15,927 nucleotides of DNA, from NCBI GenBank assembly GCA_010015745.1, contig ML978413.1:1-15927 (forward strand), read 5' to 3'. The notes below the pieces were generated by a model. That model was not told the origin of the DNA, searched no databases, and saw only the letters and a list, made by a program, of their open reading frames with translations. The position numbers were made by a program, and so were the translations under genes. The stretch's first letter is position 1. Each line of letters starts with the position of its first letter. Source of the stretch: Setomelanomma holmii. Its lineage: Eukaryota > Ascomycota > Dothideomycetes > Pleosporales > Phaeosphaeriaceae. Positions 1 to 9,736 of this stretch are shown here, one piece after another.

Positions 1-1734
1 TCTTTGGGATAATTTGACAGCTTTTTGGGCGGTTGCAGCCTCTCTTTCCTCCTGTTTCTTGCGCTTAGTTTCAGCTCTTTCTGCTGCTACTTTTTCCTTC
101 TCTCTCTCTCTCTCTCTCTCTACCTTAGCTATCTCTCGCGCCACACGCTTCTCTTCTGCTTCTTTCTGCTTGAGCAAGGCAGCTTGAGCCTTAAGGTCCT
201 TCATCTCAGCTTTTCTGAGGTTTTCCTCTTGCTCCTCTTGCTTCCGAACTCTCTCACAGAAGTTAGCCTCTCTAACCTTTCTTGGAGACCAGAGAACAGC
301 ACCACCATAGTACTCCTCACGCTGCTGCAGATTGAGAGTCTTTCCCTTCTTTTTGTGCTTCTTTTTGACTCCAAGAGACTGCCTTAACCCGTCGTTTTTA
401 TAGTGTAAGAGGTCGTTCTCTACCTTAAGATGGTGGAGAGAAAGAGCGATCTTTTTCCCAATTTTCTCAGCCCCATCCTTGACTGCTTGCTCTATAAGTG
501 ATCTCATCTTTCTCTAATCACTCTTAGCAATTACAGGTGAGCTTCCAGGTTGTTCTTCTGCTGGTGGTGTCTTTGGGCGGAATCTTTTAAGGATAACGTC
601 TCTCTCTATTGGCCACACTCTAGTAGCCTCAAAGGACTTAAGGATAAGGCTCTCCTTAAAGGTAGAGGTCCAGGCAGCCCAAAATAATAGGAAGAAGTCT
701 CCCTTCTTGACTGAGAGCAACCCTTGGCTGATGTGAAGGTAGGTAACCAGCTCCGTAGTATACAAGGTAGAAAGTGGCTTAAACATTACTACATCAAGTG
801 GCTGAAGGCTGTGGATTGAATGAGGAGGGAAGACAGCAAGGAGGATCCTATTTTGGTCGCAATAGTTGATGAAATCTATAGTTACATGACTCCCATGGCC
901 ATCTACAATAAGAAGCCTCCACTTTGAGCGCGCTTTCTTCTTTGTGCAGCGGTCAAAAACCTGCTCTAACCAGGCGAGTCCTATGTCGTTATTCGTCCAT
1001 CTAGAGGGTGATGAAGTGACAAAGACGTCGTGCTTTCCGACCTTAATATCCTCTACCCAGGTGGATCGTATATTGCCTAATTCAGCCTAGAAGATAAGGC
1101 CTGGGGGAAGAGGCTCTCCATCTGCGCAGAAGCCTGCTAAGAGAGTTACCTACTCACAAGAGCCGTCTTGGAGAGACTCCCTAACCTCTTTGGTCTCCCA
1201 CTTCCTCTTTAAGAAGACTCTTTTCGTCCTTGTTGTGACCCCAATCATAAAGCCCTTCTCGTCCATATTATATGTGTGACGTGGCTCAATCTTATACTTG
1301 ACCATCTTCTGATAGAGGAGATCAAAGTACAACTTGAAGTTGACCTCGCAGTCAGCGTGGTGACGTACAGCGTCCATCCCTGACGTCCATTGTGTGATGA
1401 GACAATCCTTGTTTCTCTTCAAAAAGCGACCCACCCAGCCCTCTCCTACAGGCTCTTGAGCGATCTCAGCAGCAAATCTGCGTATCATTTCACGCGTAGG
1501 AGGAAGCGCTCTCTTTGTCAGTCCTTCGATGTACTCTACAAGCTCTGCCTCTTGTTGTGGAGTGAGTTTCTGTTGGGAGGCATTCTTAGCTGCCATTGGA
1601 GCCTGAACGCCCTTGCATCTTTGTGCCAGTGTAATTCTATTAAAATTGAATATATCAGCGCACTTTCTATACGATAGTTTTTCTCCCAGTTCTTGCGATT
1701 TATACGCTGCAACTGCCTTGTCAATTGGTTTCAT
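1..1734 (-). pseudogene. pogo/Fot1-like DDE transposase, broken by three TAG codons, C-terminus off window
   Basis: A single minus-strand frame runs from an ATG at 1734 to the window edge (578 codons, no frameshift), interrupted only by TAG at 1150-1152, 1087-1089 and 514-516. The N-terminus has a Psq-type helix-turn-helix (residues about 5-40, with LSYRKCADIFNF), then a CENP-B-type DNA-binding segment (about 60-115, ending GEGWVGRFLKRN). The DDE domain shows the first aspartate in YNMDEKGF, the second in LIVDGHGSHV and the third in HSLQPLDVVMF, with 35 residues between the last two, the DD35D spacing of the Fot1/pogo branch of Tc1/mariner. The C-terminal part is a long Lys/Glu/Arg-rich coiled coil, usual in fungal members. 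These enzymes cut and paste their own element at TA sites. The domains seen are complete apart from the stops, so this is a recently disabled copy. The stops fit CAG or TGG changed by CpA-to-TpA mutation (inference). Family assignment is firm; the element name is unknown. Confidence 0.9.
99..121. repeat. (TC)11 microsatellite inside the transposase coiled coil
   Basis: Eleven and a half TC units. On the minus strand they read GAGAGA and encode alternating Glu-Arg in the coiled-coil tail of the transposase, so the repeat is in coding sequence and length changes of two bases would shift the frame. Confidence 0.9.
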
Positions 1735-1830
1735 ATTGGTAGAGATAACGCGTGTTGAAGTTGGTGTTAATTTCGTGTTATGATGTTGGGGTGGGTCGGC
1801 ACGCCGAGTGGGTCGTTACGCCGACGCCCA
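1735..1830 (-). mobile_element. Right terminal region of the pogo/Fot1-like element
   Basis: Upstream of the transposase ATG lies a short leader, then two imperfect direct copies of a 15-mer, GGGTCGGCACGCCGA at 1793-1807 and GGGTCGTTACGCCGA at 1810-1824 (13 of 15 identical, 17-bp period). GC-rich repeats of this kind occur in terminal inverted repeats of Fot1-like elements. The partner terminus is outside the window, so the inverted repeat and the TA target duplication cannot be verified; the end near 1830 is a guess. Confidence 0.5.
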
Positions 1831-2651
1831 CGGTAGAGGCTTAACTCTTACCTAGATAGGTAAGTGGGTCTCTGAAGGTGAACGTATTGACTTGCTTGTT
1901 GCGGACTTTGGGAATAATGAGATGAATGGACTGTTAAAGAGAGAAGAAAGAAACCTCTAAAAGAGTGTCCGAACCCAACGCTCCTTCTACAGCCAACGCG
2001 GAGCAGCACAGATGATAGGGAATCACATCAGTCTCGCCTCTATCCTCAAAGCTTCCTCTCATCCTTCCCATTTTCCATCCCTGTCAACTTTACCCAGTGG
2101 GTAAGTATGATAAGCAGTCCTGCACGACTACTTTCTTTTCGCATCTCGAAGGATCTTGTTGAAACTGCTGAGCCTAAGCTCTACTCAGCTTACGTTGCGT
2201 GTAAGGAAGAGAAGAGTGCGAGGGAGCGGGTGGATCGAATGCGGGCACAGCACTGGAGCGTGGGCGCATGGGGTGCGCGTGCGCGATGTGGTGCTGTGCC
2301 GAAACAACTTCGAGTATTTTGGAAGAGCCCGGAACGTTGTGAAGAGAAAAGTCGAGGGAACTGCGAGGGTTTTAAAAAGATTCTTCGTCGCGTACTTTGG
2401 TACCAGCGAACGAAGTAGGCAGCTACGCTAGTCTCAGGTCATACGTCACCTCAACCACAATTCATTTGAACTGCTGCTCATTGGAAATACAAAAATGTGT
2501 GTCAATGTAGAGGATCAAAAGTCTTAGCAACATAATTGGCAGCTCAAGTTACACGCGAAATCTTTGTAATTCTCTCCGACCGCTCGAGGTCCAAATCTGT
2601 ACACTTATACGCGTCCGTTAGAAGAAAGTGTTCATGTCATCGTGGAGCAAG
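1831..2651. other. Intergenic stretch between transposon and sugar transporter 3' end
   Basis: I see no supported gene here. Overlapping open frames at 2107-2431 on the plus strand have no recognisable domain, no signal peptide and an Arg/Ser composition typical of chance frames. The right part should contain the 3' untranslated region of the minus-strand transporter. Confidence 0.6.
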
Positions 2652-4449
2652 TCAGTTTTCACGATGCTCATTCGCAATCTTCTCTTCCTCATCCCTCGCC
2701 AGCAAACCGCCATTATGATGCGCGATAGCCGGGCCTGCACCCGTGACCGAACTGCGCCTCCTCTGCGTCTCCCTCGCCTCCTCCGTATCCTCGTAATCAA
2801 TCAACAGCTCTCCCTTCTTGCCATAACGACGCGGCAGTTCGTTAGCGATCTTGACAACGTTGAATGGATTCGTGGTCTTGTGGAAGATCTCATCCATCTC
2901 CTCAAGACTGCGTCCAGCGGTCTCGGGAAAGAAGAAGTAGACTGAGGGAACTATGAAGGCGTTGATGACAGCGAAGATGATGTAGGTCTGGTATCCGATG
3001 TTTGCGAAGGCGACAGGTGTAACCATGACGACCATGAAGTTAAACGCCCAGTTTGCGGTCGTGGCGATAGCGTTCGCAGGCGCACGAATGCTGAGCGGTG
3101 TGATCTCGGCAGGATAGAGCCATGTCATGCCGAGCCAGCCGACGGCGAAGAAGCTGTTGAACACGAAGAGGAATACGGTAGCTGCGATACCAAGGCTGGC
3201 GTCGCCGATCTTGCTAGTGGTACCGGCAAGGACGGCCATGGACATTGACATTCCTGCCGCACCAAAGATCATGAGAGAACGACGGCCAAACTTCTCGATT
3301 GTGAAGATGGCGATCCATGATGCTATCCAATATTCTGTGCCGTTGCAGGCGGACAGCAGCCGACTGAGAAAGGGCGAAAGACCGATGGAGTTTTCGAAAA
3401 TGGTTGCGGCGTAGTACGTAACAAGGTTGATTCCCGAGATCTGGACGATGTTAGCATATGCTTTTATGTAACGTACGCGTTCTTCTTACCTGTTGGAACA
3501 TCTGATTGACATAAGCCAACACAGTACGGTGAAAGTTCCGATTCCTATTCATCTTGAAGCACTCCCTGAATCCACCCTTTTCCATCTCAAACACAACGTC
3601 CTTCACAGCCAAGTATTCTTGCTGAACCTTCTTGTTCCCGGGAGGCAAGTCGCTCAAAGCAGCCAGCACCTCGAGCGCCTCTTCATCCCGGCCTTTGAGA
3701 ATAAGCCATCGAGGAGACTCAGGCAAGCCTGGAATAAAGCAGAGGATGAAAATGGCTAGGACGATCTGGAAACCGATGGGAAAACGCCACGCAATACTAC
3801 TCGGCTCGAGGAACGAGAAGCCGAGGTCGATCCAATAACTAATCATTACGCCAAAGACGATGAGTGAACCTTCAATCATAACCATTTGGCCTCTTCGATG
3901 CGGCTTCGAAGTTTCTGACTGCCATGTGGGAACGGTAGATGTATTCATTCCTGCAACCAGTGTTAGCGAGAAGTTGGGAAATCTGAGCGCTCACAGATCT
4001 TACCATTTCCGAACCCCGTGATCCATCGCCCGACAATGAGCTGAGCAAGTCCAAAAGATGAGGTCTGCAAGATGGCGCCGATGATCATGATGCATGAGCC
4101 ATAGAAGATTGTCTTCTTTCGTCCGAGCATGTTTCCCAACCAAATTGTTGCAACAGCGCCGAAGAAGCATCCGAGCGTATATGCGCCTACTGTGATGGCC
4201 TGAATGGTAGCCGCATGGCTCGGGTTGTTTGTGTTCACTGTGTCGACCTGTGGGAAATATTGCAGGAACGACCTCAGGGTCAAAAGACCGCCCATAACAC
4301 CTTGATCTGTCTCGAAGTCAGTCTGGATTGGCAGCATATCTTTTCGCGGTCTAATACTTACCATATCCAAACAAGGCAAAATCCGTGCCAGCCACAATGG
4401 CAATGGCAATATTAAGCTTGAGGCCTCTAAGCCCGTAAAACTTCGTCAT
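2652..4449 (-). CDS. MFS sugar/polyol transporter (SP family), four exons, 546 aa
   Basis: Plasma-membrane, 12-helix major facilitator of the sugar porter family, expected to import a sugar or polyol, probably with protons; the substrate cannot be read from sequence. Inferred coding exons: 4449-4362, 4306-4004, 3950-3490 and 3440-2652. Introns of 55, 53 and 49 nt have GTAAG donors, CAG acceptors and branch sites (CTGAC, GCTAAC, GCTAAC); joining them keeps frame. Motifs in order: GYDQGVMGG after helix 1 (formed across intron 1), GNMLGRKKT in the helix 2-3 loop, GRWITGFGNG, PESPRWL before the central loop, QQISGINLVTYYAATIF at helix 7 (formed across intron 3), EKFGRRSL in the helix 8-9 loop, and PETAGRSLEEMDEIF after helix 12. 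A charged cytoplasmic tail follows. Length and motifs are full for the family and nothing is broken. It resembles STL1/HXT-like fungal transporters. The start gives a short N-terminus directly before helix 1; no alternative was preferred. Confidence 0.93.
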
Positions 4450-5297
4450 CGTGACCTTCGATCCTCAAAAAAGCGCGATTGCGAATAACCTCCAAGTCGC
4501 ACAGCGAAGCTTGAATCTTAATACGAAACCCGGACCCACGGACATCGTCGCCTTAATGTAACCTTTCCATCACCACGGCCTTAGCGCTTGACCCAGTGCC
4601 ATCCATCGCAGCAAGTCAAGCGATGACGTCTTTGCCTTGAGCCGCGCGACGACGATCAGCGCGTCCTTGCCCCGTGGGGCAAAGCGTGCGGAGACAAAGA
4701 CTCTCATTGTTCGCGCGACCCCGGATTTCGTACACTTCATTCGCTGCGCGTTGATGCGCGGTCATAACGGCCGTCGGTTGCTGACCGGATAACTGAAATG
4801 CGTGCACTGAGCAAATGCATAGGTTGTGCGCCGGCTTGCTGTATGTGGCAGTCCCGGCGTCGAAATAATGGGGAGGCTGCCGGGGTGCGATCGTGACGAG
4901 GCGGAAGGAAGCGAGCTAAGCTTGTGTGGCCGGGGAAAGACCGTGGCCATTTCTGCGCCGGGACTGCCTTTTTCAGTATCGCGATATTGCAGACTTTGAT
5001 GGATACGGAGGTTGCGAGAGTCATTTTCAGACACGGCACATGGCGCTGATGTCTCAGGCCGGGTCCGCCTGCGAGGATACTCGGGTGACATGCCCCATAA
5101 CCGTTGGGTGGCGGTGAGGATGCAATGGTGGTTCCCCAGTGTGGAGTGCTTGCGGAGTGCTTAGCATATGTAAATTGGCTTGGGAGGCTTGTTCGAAGCA
5201 CACTTGGCATCACATGTCAGCATGTACACACTGTCTGGTCATTCTTCTGAGATAAATCAGTTGCGGTTGATTGATACGATGCACCTGCTGTTGCGCT
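4450..5297. promoter_or_regulatory. Upstream region of the sugar transporter
   Basis: An 848-bp interval between the transporter start and the stop of the next minus-strand gene; it must hold the transporter promoter. Words matching the CreA/Mig1 carbon-repression consensus SYGGRG occur at 4674-4679 (GTGGGG), 4880-4885 and 4930-4935 (CCGGGG), 5134-5139 (minus strand CTGGGG) and 5142-5147 (GTGGAG). About three would be expected by chance in this length, so this is only suggestive. Open frames inside 4616-5213 overlap on both strands and have no recognisable domain. Confidence 0.35.
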
Positions 5298-6035
5298 TCA
5301 GTCTATCCAGGCCTGCTTCTCTTCTTCTATCAGACTCTCCACTGCCCTCGCTGCGTCGTGCTGGACCTCAGTAATGCTTGTAGATGCGAAGCTTACTGGG
5401 CACATCACTCCGTCTAATAAAGCCGGTGACGAAGGCGCTGACTGAACTTGGTCGTCTTCAACAGGAACGATCGGGATGGTGACTGAATCCTCGAATGCGG
5501 AGCGAACTTGAGCCTCTGCCGCGAGCGTGATATTTTCTATAGCTTTCTTCGCGCGACCGTGGTTCACCATCCGCAGCCACAACTTACCAGCGCGTCGCAG
5601 ACCACGACTCGCATCATCGAAGCGAGCATGAACAGGCTGTACAAGCCCAAAGCCAACAAAGACAGATTGTTCTGGCTCAGGTTCTGTCTTGGAGAGACAT
5701 GCGTCGGCCTCGTCATATTCTCGCACAATATACACAGGCTGTGCGAAAGGGTCCACAGAGGCGCTTTGGAACTCGCCAAACTCTTCATCATCGTCCTCCT
5801 TGGTCTCAGTTGATGTATACCCCTGCACGGATGACACCGACGAAGCATGGGGTTCTTCGATCGAACCTTGAGAAGTCAAGGTACCGTCAAAGCTTGGAAC
5901 ATGAGTGGTGATATCAGTTGATCCAGCTGTCCACGTGTTGTCGTCATTCTGGTTCTGCGCAACCTGGAGCGCACTGCAAATCAGTTCGTGGAAAACATCG
6001 GCCATTGGCACAGCTACGGACAGATGGTCAGGCAT
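5298..6035 (-). CDS. Acidic hypothetical protein with adaptor-ear (FGxF) motif, 245 aa
   Basis: One uninterrupted frame of 245 codons. I do not recognise the family with certainty. The first third is low-complexity and Ser/Thr/Asp rich. At about residues 82-92 is an acidic cluster followed by the motif EEFGEFQSA. Acidic FGxF motifs bind the gamma-ear domains of AP-1 and GGA clathrin adaptors (established for aftiphilin and gamma-synergin; yeast Laa2 is a fungal AP-1 accessory protein). A C-terminal half with helical, Ala/Arg-rich character follows (RRAGKLWLRMVNHGRAKKAI). A role in clathrin/AP-1 traffic is inference from the motif. The frame stays open upstream of the ATG for about 40 codons without another ATG, so an upstream coding exon is possible; candidate ATGs at about 6200-6235 hit stops quickly, so I kept 6035. 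The frame ends 279 bp below the MAK16 stop on the same strand. Confidence 0.65.
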   Translation of the reverse strand: MPDHLSVAVPMADVFHELICSALQVAQNQNDDNTWTAGSTDITTHVPSFDGTLTSQGSIEEPHASSVSSVQGYTSTETKEDDDEEFGEFQSASVDPFAQPVYIVREYDEADACLSKTEPEPEQSVFVGFGLVQPVHARFDDASRGLRRAGKLWLRMVNHGRAKKAIENITLAAEAQVRSAFEDSVTIPIVPVEDDQVQSAPSSPALLDGVMCPVSFASTSITEVQHDAARAVESLIEEEKQAWID

Positions 6036-6314
6036 CGTTTCTGACTTGGTTCCTATGTGTCCATGGCGGGATGAAAGGAAGAAGATCAGCTTAGCCCTAA
6101 TATCGTATTGTGATACATTGTGAAGTAACTTTGTGTGATGTGCTAGAAATGCGCGACATGTCTTACAATGTCACGCAGAGGCTCCGACCATTTTCTAGAA
6201 GCCAGTGAAAATATCTATACCATGCAAGCACACCATTTGGTGAGCGTATCTTTTTCATTCCGGACACCAAGACCCCAGTGAACGCCGATGCTTTTAAAGA
6301 AATGCCGCAGGGTA

Positions 6315-7391
6315 TCATATGCGCATAGCTTCTCTCGCGGCTGGCTCCCTCTCGATTTCGTACTCGATATTGCGCTTCGGGCCCTTGGAGTCCTTGGATG
6401 GCTTCTTCTTTGGCTTGGGTGGTGGCCCAGCTGGTCGCTTCCGCTTGAGGTTGGCGAGCGTCTTCTTCAGAGCTTCAGTGTCCTCGTCAGCTGACTCGTC
6501 CTCGTCTCCGCTGTCGCTGGCGTCCTCGCTATCATCATCGTCCGATCCCTCATCTGGGCTCTGGCCGCCGACCCAGTCTTCAAAGTCCTCCATCTCGTCA
6601 TCTGTCTCGCCCTCGATATCGCTGACGTATTCTACCTCGCCCACACCGTTTTCCATTTCGTCTTCGTACTCTACCTCCTCGTCTTCTTCCTCAAGGCCGT
6701 CATCAAGATCTTGATCGCGCTCCACTTGACCTTCCTTCTCCAGGCCGCGCATGACTCGCTTCCACACATTCGGCTCGACGTTGAGCGGGCGGTCACCATA
6801 TGCACCGGAGCGCAAGCGTTCAACAAGAACGCGCTCGATGGCACGTTCGACCTTCGCAGCAGCGAGCGCCTTCCTCTCTCGCCCCTCCTCACGTCTCCGG
6901 ACCTTTGGCGCCAATCTTGGCACCAATCGCTCGCCCAAGCGCTCCTCTTCCTTTGCAAGCTTGCGAATGCGGATGTTGACCTGCGTCAACCTCGTCAAAC
7001 GTTGCTTGTTCTTGTGTACCAGGAACTTAGGAAAGTATGCAAGGTGCTGATCAACGAGTTCGAGTGCTTTGGTGTAGTTGCTTGGTAGCTTTATCTTCTC
7101 CCACCACTTCGACGGAAGGTGGGCCCGTTCGATGGCCTTTATGTATAGGTAGAGATTACCGGTTGCGGGGTCCGATCGAATCGTGGCATAGCGCGAGTTG
7201 GCGAGTGGGCAGGACTGCTTGCTGCAGAAGCCGGAGACATTGTGCTCGTTGCGACAGAACGTCTGGTCTTTGGTCGTCTTAAGTTTGAAGCTGCAGAAAT
7301 CGGTGCCAATAATGGACCAAACGAGGTCGTCTACTGCAAATTAGCATATGGTGTCCAACGTACAGAGTGAGCGACGCATACCTGAAGCCAT
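6315..7391 (-). CDS. MAK16: MAK16 ribosome biogenesis factor, two exons, 342 aa
   Basis: Nucleolar protein needed for assembly of pre-60S ribosomal particles; the yeast protein works in early pre-60S with Rpf1. Exon 1 is only 10 nt (7391-7382, Met-Ala-Ser plus one base); a 48-nt intron (7381-7334, GTATG donor, GCTAAT branch, TTTGCAG acceptor) precedes exon 2 (7333-6315). The joined start reads MASVDDLVWSIIGTDFCSFK, matching the strongly conserved N-terminus of the family. Conserved cysteines stand at residues 17, 30, 40 and 45 (FC, TFC, GFC, QSC). Next come YLYIKAIERAHLPSKWWEKI and LVHKNKQRLTRLTQVNIRI, then RLRSGAYGD and PNVWKRVMRGLE. The C-terminal third is a long Asp/Glu/Ser region followed by a Lys/Pro-rich basic tail, usual for nucleolar proteins. 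Length is normal for fungi and no break is seen. Without exon 1 a gene caller would start at Met-112 (6998) and lose the conserved domain. Confidence 0.97.
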
Positions 7392-7576
7392 GACGTGTGA
7401 TACGTGTACGAGATGTCTGCTGTTGCTGTGAGGCTGCGGTGGGCGGTTGCCAGAAATTATTTTGGCGGCCAAGACTTCGGTGGGTCCTTCCTTCCGCCTG
7501 GACCACCTGCGGAGAAGGAGCGAACCACCGCTCTCACAATTTCACCCCACCATGCGTCACCCCAATTGCTCTCGGC
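7392..7576. promoter_or_regulatory. Divergent promoter between MAK16 and MSS1
   Basis: Only 185 bp separate the two start codons, so both promoters and 5' leaders share this interval. No TATA box is obvious. It has a G-rich left half and a C-rich right half on the plus strand, so each gene is preceded by a pyrimidine-rich stretch on its own sense strand, common in fungal leaders. A short upstream ORF lies at its right edge. Confidence 0.6.
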
Positions 7577-7602
7577 ATGAGAGCTTTCATCCCTTTTTTT
7601 AG
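7552..7602 (+). other. Upstream ORF overlapping the MSS1 start codon
   Basis: A 16-codon ORF starts at 7552 in a strong context (CCACCATGCG), 25 nt before the MSS1 ATG and in another frame, and ends with TAG at 7600-7602 inside MSS1. If transcription starts upstream of 7552, most scanning ribosomes would be captured, so this could reduce MSS1 translation; if transcription starts between 7555 and 7576 it has no effect. The transcription start is unknown. Confidence 0.35.
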
Positions 7603-9736
7603 AAGACGATTTCCATTGGTATCAATTCATTCATTCTCTGCGCTTTCACTCCACTCACTGCGCCCAACTATAGCCAGTGGTGCTCTAGACCACCATGCTC
7701 TGGCTCATCGCAAAGCGCAGTCCTTGAGCCTGTTGCTGCATCGCAATCATCATGTTTCTACGCTGAGCCAAGATGAACCTACAATATATGCCCTCTCCAC
7801 GGCTCCAGGGAAGGCTGCAATAGCTGTTATCAGGGCATCAGGTTCAGCATGTCGACAGGTATGATTTCTTGGCTTAGTCCATGACACGATATCAATTGCG
7901 GCACAGATATATGAAGGACTGTGTCCCTCAACATCGTTTCCAAAGCCACGTCGTGCTACGCTCCGCCAGCTATATAGCCCACATGTGCCTCCGTCTCCAG
8001 CCACAATCCTCGATGCCGGCGCACTCGTGCTATACTTTCCTGCGCCAAACACTGTCACTGGTGAAGACGTCCTCGAGCTCCACGTTCATGGTGGTCCTGC
8101 CATCGTTCGCGCTGTATTAGCTGCTATATCACAATGTGCCGCCTTGTCGGACCCAAACTTACAAGCGACCCGATATCGCGTTCGTTATGCCGAGGCAGGA
8201 GAGTTCACTCGACGCGCATTTGCCAACAATCGAATGGATCTACCCCAGATCGAGTCACTGGGCGAGACACTCTCAGCGTCTACCGAACAGCAGCGCAAGT
8301 TGTCTGTGCGTGGCACGACGTCATCCCTGGCAGCACGTTACGAATATTGGCGCATGCTGTTGCTCCAGGCACGAGGAGAGCTGGAGGCACTGATCGACTT
8401 CTCAGAGGACCAGCACTTCGACGAATCGCCAGCTGTGCTATGTGCTTCTGTTGCGAAGCAGGTTCGTGCCTTGCGCATTCAGATGGAGGCACATGTTGAG
8501 AATGCGATGCGCGGGGAATTACTGCGCAACGGTATCGGCGTTGCCTTACTTGGGGCGCCTAATGCAGGCAAGAGCAGCCTTTTGAATCGACTTGTTGGAA
8601 GAGACGCCGCTATTGTCTCTCATGAAGCTGGCACCACACGGGATGTTGTCGAGATCGGCATCGACCTTGGCGGCTGGCTTGTCAAAATCGGAGACATGGC
8701 CGGCTTGCGCAGAGCTGGTCTGGTTGGAGCGGAGATTGTGGGAGCGATCGAGCAAGAGGGCATCAAACGCGCTAAAGAACGGGCACTCGCTTCAGATGTT
8801 CTGATCGTCGTTCAAGACGCCACAGCCGAGATGGATCCCGAAGTCATGGAGACGGCAAAGCAATGTGCAGATCTCGGTATCCACATCATTGCCGCAATCA
8901 ATAAAATCGACCAGCTCGATGCTCTCGACAGCACGCGCTCTGCCTTGACAACGGAGATGCAATCCGCGCTTGGCATTCCCGCCGAGCGGGTCGCCTTCAT
9001 CTCCTGCAAGACATCCACGACATCCTCGACAACCGCGTCAAGCGATCCAGGCCACATCCAGGCCTTCGTTACAACCCTTCTTGACACGTTCAAAGATATG
9101 ACTGCTGCACTAGTGCCAGAGTCGGACCCCGACCCCGGAGTTTGGCAAGAGTCCCTAGGCGCAACCGAACGTCAACGCGTTCTACTCTCGGAATGTCTCG
9201 GCTACCTGGAGACCTTCATGACGACCATATCACCAGATGCAGAATCAAAGTCTGCACCTTCCGGTGTAGACGACGAGGTGGACATAGTCGTTGCGGCAGA
9301 GTCACTCCGGTCCGCAGCGGAGTCGCTCGCCAGGATCACCGGCCGAGGAGAAAGCGGCGACGTGGAAGAATTGCTGGGAGTAGTTTTCGAAAAGTAAGTT
9401 GTCTGCCTTGTCTGTTTCGCTTCTGCAACCTCTGTTCCTCGCTTCGTGTTGCACTCCGCTACCGAGCTGGGCGTCTTACACCGTGACCACCCCACTCACC
9501 ACCCATTTCGGCCCCATCCTCGCACAGCCAGCCAAAAGCCACACCACGTTTAGCGTATGACGCTCGATCCGATAAGTGCACGGCCAAGGCAACTGGATCA
9601 CGCCGGTCTTGGTGTCAGATCCCGCTGGCTGTCCGTCTGACGTTATACCACGTTCTCCCCACTGTGTTTCTTCTAGAAGGATGAAGCATGCCTGGCTGAC
9701 GGTACTTGTGCATATAGGTTTTGCGTTGGGAAATAA
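7577..9736 (+). CDS. MSS1: Mitochondrial tRNA modification GTPase MSS1/MnmE, three exons, 595 aa
   Basis: With MTO1 (MnmG) it installs the taurinomethyl/carboxymethylaminomethyl group on wobble uridine-34 of mitochondrial tRNAs, using formyl- or methylene-THF and GTP. Inferred exons: 7577-7858, 7907-9393 and 9718-9736. Intron 1 (48 nt) joins in frame at CRQ|IYEG. The first about 30 residues are Arg/Ser/Phe-rich, as in a mitochondrial presequence. The TrmE N-domain follows (TAPGKAAIAVIRASG, then ELHVHGGPAIV and AEAGEFTRRAF), then the helical domain with inserted G domain: G1 GAPNAGKSS near 310, G2 GTTRD near 337, G3 DMAG near 357 (Met instead of the usual Thr), G4 NKID near 426, G5 SCKT near 459. 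Exon 2 runs into a canonical GTAAGT at 9394. A 324-nt intron with CTGAC branch and ATAG acceptor leads to a 19-nt exon giving EK-FCVGK-stop, the near-invariant family C-terminus with its catalytic cysteine. Reading through would stop early at 9395-9397. The ATG at 7577 was chosen over 7397, which would start almost on top of MAK16. Confidence 0.95.
9394..9717 (+). other. Last MSS1 intron (324 nt) before the micro-exon
   Basis: Donor GTAAGT at 9394-9399, branch-like CTGAC at 9697-9701 region and acceptor CATATAG ending at 9717. It is about six times longer than the other introns in the window. Its first three in-frame codon positions include a stop (TAA at 9395-9397), so retention would give a protein lacking the last five residues, including the catalytic cysteine. 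Confidence 0.85.

Noticed and set aside
25..387. Plus-strand open frame of 120 codons rich in Leu/Ser/Phe that resembles a membrane protein
   Set aside because: It is the antisense of the Lys/Glu-rich coiled-coil tail of the minus-strand transposase; AAG/GAG codons read backwards give CTT/CTC.
4674..5147. Five CreA-like SYGGRG words upstream of the sugar transporter, suggesting glucose repression
   Set aside because: About three are expected by chance in 850 bp on both strands, and no close tandem pair is seen, so no operator is called.
6319..6714. Plus-strand Ser-rich frame of 131 codons
   Set aside because: Antisense shadow of the acidic Asp/Glu tail of MAK16.
9142..9486. Plus-strand frame of 114 codons, and a minus frame at 9202-9495
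   Set aside because: Shadows of the MSS1 3' coding region in other frames; Arg/Ser-rich without a domain.
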